Positions 52,827-59,098 of a stretch of 64,000 nt of DNA are shown one piece after another. The notes beneath the pieces were generated by a model. The model was not told the DNA's origin and ran no database searches. It worked only from the letters and a program-made list of their open reading frames with translations. Location: assembly GCA_027482245.1 (NCBI GenBank), contig JAIXWG010000049.1:62001-126000 (forward strand), read 5' to 3'. The DNA is from Acetobacteraceae bacterium (GTDB lineage Bacteria; Pseudomonadota; Alphaproteobacteria; Acetobacterales; Acetobacteraceae). The translations under genes were made by a program, and so were the position numbers. Position 1 is the stretch's first letter. Each line of letters opens with the position of its first letter.

Positions 52827-54665
52827 TCAGGCCACGGAATGCCAGCGGCTGCCGGGGGCGGCGGGCAGCGTGGCCGGCAGGGCGCCCGCACCGCGCGGGG
52901 CGAAGAGGTCGGCTTCGGACCGGGGATCGACGACCACGGGATCGCCGGGCTGGTCGGAGACGGGGGCGGAGACGCCGCGTGCCTGGCGCGCCCAGATGTC
53001 GCCGATGGCGCCCGCGAATTGCGCGGCCAGCAGGATCTCCTGGTCCAGCCAGGGTCGCGACGCACCGGCCAGCGGCGCGCGATGCGCGGCGAAATCGTCG
53101 CGGGACCTGAACATCTTCTCGCTGTTCAGCTCGGCCGCACTCGGCGGTCGTCCCGCCCAGGTGGCATCGATGACGCGTTCGCGGCGGAACCACATGATCA
53201 TGTCGCCGCGATTGCCGATGGGCGCGGCCAGAAGCCCGCTGGCCACGGCGCGAAGCTCCGGCCCCGCCGGCGTGTAGTCGCCCAGCGCATCGGTCGCGAA
53301 GACGCGCCATTCCGCGCTGTCGAAGCTCGGCAGGCGCGACCCGAAGAGGGAGGCGATGCCGCGCACCGTCAGCGCATCCGGCGTCACGCCGACGAGGTGG
53401 ACATGCCCCGCGGGGCCGGCGCGCAGCACGGCCGCGCCATCGGCATCCGCGAGGCGCAGCAGGTCGGAGGAGAAGCGATCCTCCGCCCGTCCCGCGGCCG
53501 CGACCTCCACCCCGCTGATCGAGACGTAGGTCGGCGCGAGCGCCGCGACGTGGCGGGAGACGGCGTGCATGGCGTGCAGCCGCGCGCTGGTCAGGTGTTC
53601 GCCCCGCATGGCGGCGGCGGCGGCCAGCATGGCCTGGCTGCCATCGACGGTCGCGATCATCTCCGCGCTCAGGCGCTGGCGGTCCCCGATGCGCGCCTCC
53701 TGCGCCTCCAGCTCCACGAGGCGGGAGGCGAACATCATGGATAGCTGTTCGATGACCACGCGGCTGTCGTAGTTCAGGAACTTCTCGTCCTTGTTGTGGA
53801 CGACGAAGAGGCCCCAGACATTGTTGTCGATGTTGATGGGGAAGATGATGTTGCTGCCGACGCCGAGGTTACGGTTGTAGCCGTTGTCGCAGGGATGGAT
53901 GCCGCGCAGCCAGCAATCCGTCATGTCCACGGCATCGCCGCTCGGCACCGGTTCGCCGCCGCCGCCCATGGTGAGGAGGGGAACGGAGCCGCGCTGCGTC
54001 GGCTTCTGCCGCGTCTTGCCGGTGCGGAGGATCTCCTTCGCATTCTCCGGCACGTCGGAGGCGGAGAAGTGATAGCCGAGGAAGGAATGCGGAAGCTTGC
54101 TGTCCGGCGCATGGTGTTCGGCGGCGACGACGCCGTGCCCATGGGCGAGGAAGCGGTAGAGCTTCACGCGGTCATAGCGCGTGACGAAGTGCATCATCTT
54201 GGCCGAGGCCTCGAACAGCCCCTGCACCGTGGTCTGACGCGCAACGGCATCGAGCGCGGTCGCCACCATCGTCTGGTAGTCGTGCTCGGCCTCCACATAG
54301 GGTTCGATCTCGATGAAGAGTCGCCCGTTGCCGACGTGGCAGATCGCCTCGAACCGCCTTCCCTGCGCCATCAGCGGCGTCGGGTTGTCGAAGTAGCGGC
54401 GGCCGGGGCGCAGGATCTCGCCGATGCGGGCCAGGCTTTCGGCATCGCGGAAGGCGGCGGCCGGCGAATGGCCGAGCACGGCCTGCGGCGCGACGCCCAG
54501 GATCTCCTGCACATTCGCGCTGACATGCTCGACCATGCCGGTTTCCGGCACGACGACCATCATGACGCCATGTGGCTGCACGGTGCCGATGCGCGCCAGC
54601 GGCAGCGTGTCGTGCTCGCAGGGCGCCGGGCGCCCGTTCCAGATATGTGCCCTGACGTTCGCCAT
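52827..54665 (-). CDS. bphP: Phytochrome, PAS-GAF-PHY photosensory core without output domain
   Basis: 612 residues. PAS about 15-120, GAF about 135-315, PHY about 325-545, then a ~50-residue Pro/Ala-rich tail; there is no histidine kinase. Cys16 stands before TVQPHG, as the biliverdin cysteine of bacteriophytochromes does. In the GAF, SASDVP (Asp204) replaces PASDIP, and GIHPCDNGYNRNLGV has Cys259 four residues before the Tyr, exactly where Cph1 and plant phytochromes bind their bilin; the following His is Asp260, while WGLFVVH keeps His290. The PHY tongue has TWAG (501-504) but SRDDF instead of PRxSF. It heads an operon with STAS, chemoreceptor-like, heme oxygenase and bilin reductase genes, and is divergent from the gas vesicle genes. 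Confidence 0.93.
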   Translation of the reverse strand: MANVRAHIWNGRPAPCEHDTLPLARIGTVQPHGVMMVVVPETGMVEHVSANVQEILGVAPQAVLGHSPAAAFRDAESLARIGEILRPGRRYFDNPTPLMAQGRRFEAICHVGNGRLFIEIEPYVEAEHDYQTMVATALDAVARQTTVQGLFEASAKMMHFVTRYDRVKLYRFLAHGHGVVAAEHHAPDSKLPHSFLGYHFSASDVPENAKEILRTGKTRQKPTQRGSVPLLTMGGGGEPVPSGDAVDMTDCWLRGIHPCDNGYNRNLGVGSNIIFPINIDNNVWGLFVVHNKDEKFLNYDSRVVIEQLSMMFASRLVELEAQEARIGDRQRLSAEMIATVDGSQAMLAAAAAMRGEHLTSARLHAMHAVSRHVAALAPTYVSISGVEVAAAGRAEDRFSSDLLRLADADGAAVLRAGPAGHVHLVGVTPDALTVRGIASLFGSRLPSFDSAEWRVFATDALGDYTPAGPELRAVASGLLAAPIGNRGDMIMWFRRERVIDATWAGRPPSAAELNSEKMFRSRDDFAAHRAPLAGASRPWLDQEILLAAQFAGAIGDIWARQARGVSAPVSDQPGDPVVVDPRSEADLFAPRGAGALPATLPAAPGSRWHSVA

Positions 54666-54926
54666 GCCTCGGCTTCCCTTCTCGGCCCTGCCACGAGGGA
54701 CCTCCGTGGGCGTCGCACCCGGGCCTGGCTTGGCGGCCGGACATCCTGTCGGCGACGGTGGCAGTGATCATCTTGCCGGGAGGAGGCTTAAGGATCGGTT
54801 CCCTGCACGGCCCGGGCGCGTACGCCCGCATGAAATCGAGGCAAAACCAACGAAACATTGCCCATCTGGGAAGCGGAATGGCGCGTCACGCATCTTCACG
54901 AAGGCGAAACCACTGCGCTGCTAGCC
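54666..54926. promoter_or_regulatory. Divergent control region between phytochrome operon and gas vesicle cluster
   Basis: About 260 nt that must hold the promoters of both operons. The stretch 54830-54860 (ATGAAATCGAGGCAAAACC) is AT-richer than the rest, and an imperfect inverted repeat GGGCG-CGTA-CGCCC lies at 54814-54827. No convincing -35/-10 pair or sigma-54 site was found. The phytochrome ATG has GAAGGGAAG upstream as ribosome site. Confidence 0.5.
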
Positions 54927-55697
54927 ATGCTGCTAGGCCCGGCGATCATCGCGGGCCGCAAGTGGCAGGAGGCCACGGCGCGCATGGAATTCGGCACGCG
55001 GAGCATCCGGTCCGCCGGGCAGGGTAGCGGCAGCGTCGAGGTGACGCTGCCCCCGGCGTTCCGAGGCCTGGCGGGGCTGCCGTGCCGCGTCGCGCTGCGC
55101 GATGGGCTGCGGCCGGAACTCGTGCTGCAGCCGGACCTCGCCGCGGCCCGCATGGCCTTTGGCCAGCTCTGGGCATTGCTGGTGGATGCGATGGGGATCG
55201 AGGGCGGTGGCGTGCCGCTGGCGGACTGCGCCATCACGCTGTGGCCTGCATCGGATGCGCCGGGCGCGATGCCGCGGCTGGCCTGGTCGGACGGGCTGGC
55301 GCTGGCGGGGCCGGCGCCGCATGCGGCCTTCGCGCTGGCGCGCAGCGTCGCGGCGCTGGCGCAGCTGGCGGCGCCGCGCCGCGGCATCGCGCCCGGTCTC
55401 GCCGCCGATTTCGGCGCGGCCTGCGCGCATGCGCTGGCCGGCGCCACCGTGCACCCCGCGCAGCAGGCCGCCTGCGACATCGGCGCGGCGATGCTGGCCG
55501 CCGCGGGGCTGGGGCATGAGGCCGCGCTGGCCCTGGCGGCGGAGGATGCGGGCAGCGACGCCTTCCGCGCCGCGGCGGCGCCGCGCATCGCGAAGCTCGC
55601 GGACCAGCACGGAGAGTGGACCGACGATCCCGCTCGGCACGCGGACATCCTGGTGGCCTGGCGGCGCGGCGTGGCGCTGGAACTCAGTGGAGCATGA
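54927..55697 (+). CDS. Unknown protein, first gene of the gas vesicle cluster
   Basis: 256 residues from the ATG at 54927; an ATG at 54984 after AGGAGG (MEFGTRSIRS) and a TTG at 54858 are other starts. I do not recognise the family. RSIRSAGQGSGSVEVTLPPAFRGLAGLPCRVALRDGLRPELVLQPD looks like a small beta-barrel or AbrB-like segment; the rest is alanine-rich and probably helical with a conserved-looking TLWPASDAPG loop. Its stop overlaps gvpN (ATGA), so it is part of the gas vesicle operon. It could be a regulator or a vesicle assembly factor. Confidence 0.7.
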   Translation: MLLGPAIIAGRKWQEATARMEFGTRSIRSAGQGSGSVEVTLPPAFRGLAGLPCRVALRDGLRPELVLQPDLAAARMAFGQLWALLVDAMGIEGGGVPLADCAITLWPASDAPGAMPRLAWSDGLALAGPAPHAAFALARSVAALAQLAAPRRGIAPGLAADFGAACAHALAGATVHPAQQAACDIGAAMLAAAGLGHEAALALAAEDAGSDAFRAAAAPRIAKLADQHGEWTDDPARHADILVAWRRGVALELSGA

Positions 55698-56662
55698 AAA
55701 GCATGGCGCGACCCCAGACCGCGACGAATGCGGAGCCGGAAGGGCTGCTGCAGCTGCAGCCCGGCCCCGACCATGTGCGCACGCCGGCGACGGAAAGGCT
55801 GGCGGCGCGCGCGCTCGCCTATCTCGATGCCGGCTTCCCCGTGCATTTCCGCGGCCCTGCCGGCAGCGGCAAGACGAAGACGGCGCTCGACCTCGCGGAC
55901 CGGCTTGGCCGGCCGGTGCTGCTGCTGGTCGGCGATGCCAGCTTCGACACGGCGGCGCTGGTGGGGCGGGAGAGCGGCAGCCGCACGCGGCGCGTGGTCG
56001 ATCGCTACATCGCCAGCGTGATGAAGGTGGAGACGGAGACGGTGCCGGTCTGGCTGGACCGTGCGCTGACGGTCGCCTGCACCGAGGGCTGCACGCTGGT
56101 CTATGACGAATTCAACCGCGCGCCGCCGGCGGCCAACAATGTGCTGCTGACCGTGCTGGAGGAACGCGTGCTGTCGCTGCCCAAGGCGCGCGGCAGCGAC
56201 ACGGCGATCCGCGTGCATCCGAATTTCCGCGCCATCTTCACCTCCAACCCCGAGGACCATGCGGGGACGGAGGAAGCGCAGGACGCGCTGCTGGACCGGA
56301 TGGTGACCATCGACCTCGACGGCTTCGACCGCGACACGGAAGTGGCGATCGCAGTGGCGCGGTCGGGGCTCGACACCGACCAGGCGGGGCGCATCGTCGA
56401 TCTGGTCAGGGATTTCCGCATCTCCCGCGAATGGACGCGGCGGCCGACGCTGCGGGCTTCCGTGATGATCGCGCGGTTGACCAAGGCGCAGGGGATCGAG
56501 GCCTCGGCGGAGGAGGAACGCTTCGTCGAGATCGTGCTGGACGTGCTGGGCAGCCGGGTGAAGCCTTCCATCGCCGGCGTGCCGGACCCCAAGCACCGGC
56601 AGATGCTGGTGCGGCTGGTGGAACATTTCTGCGGGCCGCGCCTGGCCGGGCAGGCGATGTGA
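55694..56662 (+). CDS. gvpN: Gas vesicle protein GvpN (AAA+ ATPase)
   Basis: 322 residues, MoxR-like AAA+ ATPase. Walker A GPAGSGKT (54-61), Walker B TLVYDEFNRAPPAANNVLLTVLEE (134-157) and IFTSNPEDHAGTEEAQDALLDRM (sensor 1 region) match GvpN. It is needed for enlargement of gas vesicles beyond small bicones in other organisms. The start overlaps the stop of the unknown first gene; a second ATG lies 9 nt on. The next gene begins within the stop (TGATG). Confidence 0.93.
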   Translation: MKSMARPQTATNAEPEGLLQLQPGPDHVRTPATERLAARALAYLDAGFPVHFRGPAGSGKTKTALDLADRLGRPVLLLVGDASFDTAALVGRESGSRTRRVVDRYIASVMKVETETVPVWLDRALTVACTEGCTLVYDEFNRAPPAANNVLLTVLEERVLSLPKARGSDTAIRVHPNFRAIFTSNPEDHAGTEEAQDALLDRMVTIDLDGFDRDTEVAIAVARSGLDTDQAGRIVDLVRDFRISREWTRRPTLRASVMIARLTKAQGIEASAEEERFVEIVLDVLGSRVKPSIAGVPDPKHRQMLVRLVEHFCGPRLAGQAM

Positions 56663-56994
56663 TGGCCCGACCGCGCAGCAGCCTGGCGACATCGCGGCCG
56701 CGGCCGCGGCGGCAGGGCACGGAGACGGCACTGGAAGGCGCCGCGACGGAATTCGCGCTGCTCGCGCAGCGGCGGTCGCGCCTCTCTCGCCAGCTGGACC
56801 TGCTGCGGCGGCAGCATGACGCGGCGGCGATGACCATGGCGCAGGTGATGTCGCGCATGGCCGTGCTGTCGGAGCGCATCGGCGTGCTGGTGCCGGCGGA
56901 GGATGCGACCCTTGCCCTGCCCGCCACCCCATCCCCGCAGGCGGAAAAGCCGTCCCCCGTGGTGCGCCGTCGCGGCGTGCCGATGACCTATTGA
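56662..56994 (+). CDS. Small basic coiled-coil protein in gas vesicle cluster
   Basis: 110 residues, not recognised. The N-terminus is basic and Arg/Pro-rich; residues about 24-78 (GAATEFALLAQRRSRLSRQLDLLRRQHDAAAMTMAQVMSRMAVLSERIGVL) look like one long amphipathic helix; the tail is Pro-rich and ends RRRGVPMTY. Position between gvpN and gvpO and start-stop overlap with gvpN suggest a vesicle accessory protein. Confidence 0.7.
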   Translation: MARPRSSLATSRPRPRRQGTETALEGAATEFALLAQRRSRLSRQLDLLRRQHDAAAMTMAQVMSRMAVLSERIGVLVPAEDATLALPATPSPQAEKPSPVVRRRGVPMTY

Positions 56995-57004
56995 GGAACA
57001 TCCC

Positions 57005-57262
57005 ATGGAACTTACCGAGATCGTGGAGACGGCGAAGCGGCAGATGACGGTGATCACCGGCCTGCCGGCGGATACCGTCGCGCGGCTGGACCCGGCGGAG
57101 GATGGCTGGGCGGTCGCGATCGACATGCTGGAACACCGCGCCATCCCGCGCACGCATGACCTGATCGCGGCCTTCGAGGTCACGCTGGACAATGGCGGGC
57201 GCATCCTGCGCTGGAAGCGCACGGGTCGTTTCCAGCGCGGCCAGGCGCGCGAGGAAGCCTGA
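57005..57262 (+). CDS. gvpO: Gas vesicle protein GvpO
   Basis: 85 residues. GLPADTVARLDPAEDGWAVAIDMLEHRAIPRTHDLIAAFEVTLDNGGRILRWKRTGRFQRGQ matches the GvpO core, in which the pattern DGW.v.iE..E..RiP...D.la.YEv.lD.dG is conserved. It is among the proteins required for vesicle formation in haloarchaea. It lacks the long acidic N-terminal arm of haloarchaeal GvpO. Confidence 0.9.
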   Translation: MELTEIVETAKRQMTVITGLPADTVARLDPAEDGWAVAIDMLEHRAIPRTHDLIAAFEVTLDNGGRILRWKRTGRFQRGQAREEA

Positions 57263-57266
57263 TCCC

Positions 57267-57557
57267 ATGCAGCACGCGATCGGGGGCTCCTCACTTGCCG
57301 ACATCCTGGAACGGATCCTCGACAAGGGGATCGTCGTGGCGGGCGACATCTCCGTCAGCCTGGTGGGCGTGGAACTGCTGACCATCCGGGTGCGGCTGGT
57401 CGTCGCCTCCGTCGATCGCGCGCTGGAAATGGGCATCCGCTGGTGGGAAGCGGATGCGGCGCTGACCGGACAGACGCAGAAGCTGACGCAGGAGAATGCG
57501 ATGCTGGCGGAACGCGTGGCGCTGCTGGAAAAGCGCCTGGCGGGGGTCGGCGCATGA
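57267..57557 (+). CDS. gvpJ: GvpA/GvpJ-family gas vesicle structural protein
   Basis: 96 residues. SSLADILERILDKGIVVAGDISVSLVGVELLTIRVRLVVASVDRALEMGIRWWEADAAL is the GvpA fold; AGDI and EMGIxWWE are features of GvpJ, while VSLVGVELL is GvpA-like. The family's major GvpA has IDAWVRVSLVG and ends after ~70 residues; this one continues into a heptad tail (LTQENAMLAERVALLEKRLAG). GvpJ is a minor shell or nucleation component. The overlap with the next gene (ATGA) shows coupling. Confidence 0.88.
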   Translation: MQHAIGGSSLADILERILDKGIVVAGDISVSLVGVELLTIRVRLVVASVDRALEMGIRWWEADAALTGQTQKLTQENAMLAERVALLEKRLAGVGA

Positions 57558-58087
57558 GCAGCGCGCGCGGGCCGCGGCGCCCGATCTCCGTCGCGCGCGC
57601 CATGGCGGAGCAGGCACGGGGCGAGAGGCCGGCGATCGATCCAGTCGCCTCCATCACGGGGATGATGGAGGGGCTGAAGGGCCTGGCGGAAGGGCTCGGC
57701 AAGATCGCGGAGCAGGCGAAGGGCGCGGATGGCGAGCCGAAGGTGAGCTTCGGCTATTCCATCCGCACACTGGATGGCGAGGTCTCCGGCGGCAGCACGC
57801 GGCGAGAGGCCACGCCGGAGACGGTGGCGCCGGCGGCGCGGGAGCCGCTGGTCGATGTGTTCGAGGAAGCGGAGGCGATCCTCGTCGTGGCGGAAGTGCC
57901 GGGCGTGGAGGCGGACGGCATCGCGGTGGAGTTGCGCGGCGAGGCGCTGTCCATCACCGGCAGCGGGCGTGTCCGCTACCACCGCCTGGTGCCCCTGCCC
58001 TGCGCCGTGCGGGCGGAGGGCATGCGCCATGCGCTGCGCAACGGCATCCTGGAAGTGCGGCTGCCGCGGGCGGAGGGCGGCGCATGA
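57554..58087 (+). CDS. GvpH-like Hsp20/alpha-crystallin domain protein
   Basis: 177 residues. The N-terminal half (MEGLKGLAEGLGKIAEQAKG) is helical; residues about 95-177 form an alpha-crystallin domain: PLVDVFEEAEAILVVAEVPGVEADGIAVELRGEALSITGSG and NGILEVRLPRAEGG, the latter being the small heat-shock protein end motif. GvpH acts as chaperone or regulator in haloarchaea; in this operon a chaperone for the sticky GvpA-type subunits is likely. Confidence 0.87.
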   Translation: MSSARGPRRPISVARAMAEQARGERPAIDPVASITGMMEGLKGLAEGLGKIAEQAKGADGEPKVSFGYSIRTLDGEVSGGSTRREATPETVAPAAREPLVDVFEEAEAILVVAEVPGVEADGIAVELRGEALSITGSGRVRYHRLVPLPCAVRAEGMRHALRNGILEVRLPRAEGGA

Positions 58088-58848
58088 GCGGCGGTCTCTG
58101 GCTCTACGGCATCGGGATGCAGGCCCCGGGCGGCGCGCCGCTCGGCGAGGGTGTGGCCGGCGCGGCGGTGGAGGCGATGGACGCGGCGGGCTTCGTCGCG
58201 CTGGTGTCACAGGCGCCGGCGGAACGGCCCGCGCCGACGCGGCGCCACATGCTGACGCATACCGCGGTGCTGGAACGCGCGACGGCGGCGGCGGATGTGC
58301 TGCCGGTGCGCTTCGGCACGGTCGCGCCCTGCGCGGTGACGCTGGCGCGCTGCCTGGCGGTGAACGCCATCAAGCTGCGCGACGCGATGGCCGCGATCAG
58401 CGACTGCGTGGAACTCGGCCTGCGCGTGTCCTGGCGCGACGGCGTGATCTTCGAGGAGATCCTGGCGGCGGAGCCGTCGCTCCGCGCGCTGCGCGACCGG
58501 CTGGCGACGCGGCCGATGCAGGACAGCTACCAGGACCGCATCGCGCTCGGCCGGCGCGTGGAAGCCGCGCTGGCGCAGCGCCGCGCGCAGGAAGCGGCGG
58601 CGCTGGATGCGGCGCTGGCGCCGCTGGCCGCGCAGATGGTGACGCTGCGGGAGGTGGATGAGGCGATGATCGTCAACCGCGCCTTCCTGGTGCGGCGGCA
58701 GGACGAACAGCGCTTCGACGCGGCCGTCGCGGCGCTGGAGGCGCGGCAGGGCGCGCGGCTGCTGTTCCGCTATGTCGGGCCGGTACCACCGTTCAACTTC
58801 GTCTCGCTGCGGGCCGAATGGTTCGGCGCGCCGGCGCAGGCGGCGTGA
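58084..58848 (+). CDS. gvpF: GvpF/GvpL-family gas vesicle protein
   Basis: 254 residues. LWLYGIGM at the N-terminus, RRHMLTHTAVLERATAAADVLPVRFGTV (about 53-80) and the C-terminal FRYVGPVPPFNFVSLRAEW are the GvpF/L family marks. These proteins bind GvpA and are needed early in vesicle formation. It overlaps the GvpH-like gene by 4 nt and is the first of three GvpF/L-type genes in the cluster. Confidence 0.92.
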   Translation: MSGGLWLYGIGMQAPGGAPLGEGVAGAAVEAMDAAGFVALVSQAPAERPAPTRRHMLTHTAVLERATAAADVLPVRFGTVAPCAVTLARCLAVNAIKLRDAMAAISDCVELGLRVSWRDGVIFEEILAAEPSLRALRDRLATRPMQDSYQDRIALGRRVEAALAQRRAQEAAALDAALAPLAAQMVTLREVDEAMIVNRAFLVRRQDEQRFDAAVAALEARQGARLLFRYVGPVPPFNFVSLRAEWFGAPAQAA

Positions 58849-58855
58849 GGCGGCG

Positions 58856-59098
58856 ATGGGCCTGCTGCGCACCCTGCTGACGCTGCCGATCAGCGCGCCC
58901 ATCGCCGGGGTCGGCTGGGTGGCGAACCAGGTGGCGCAGGCGGTGGACCAGCAATGGCACGACCCGCGCCGGGTGGAAGCCGCGCTGCTGCTGCTGGAAC
59001 GCCGGCTGGAGGCGGGCGAGATCACCGAGGAGCAGTTCGAGGCGGCGGAGGCGGAGCAGCTGGCGGAACTCGCCGCGATCCGGGCGGCGCGCGGATGA
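58856..59098 (+). CDS. gvpG: Gas vesicle protein GvpG
   Basis: 80 residues. MGLLRTLLTLPISAPIAGVGWVANQVAQAVDQQW is the hydrophobic GvpG start, and ALLLLERRLEAGEITEEQFEAAEAEQL the helical second half with the EIxEEEF-type motif. It is an accessory factor for vesicle assembly. Its stop overlaps the CDC48-type gene by 4 nt. Confidence 0.92.
   Translation: MGLLRTLLTLPISAPIAGVGWVANQVAQAVDQQWHDPRRVEAALLLLERRLEAGEITEEQFEAAEAEQLAELAAIRAARG

Noticed and set aside
54751..54780. A sigma-54-like sequence (TGGCAG...TTGCC) in the phytochrome/gas vesicle intergenic region.
   Set aside because: The distance between the GG and GC elements is about 3 nt too long for a -24/-12 promoter.
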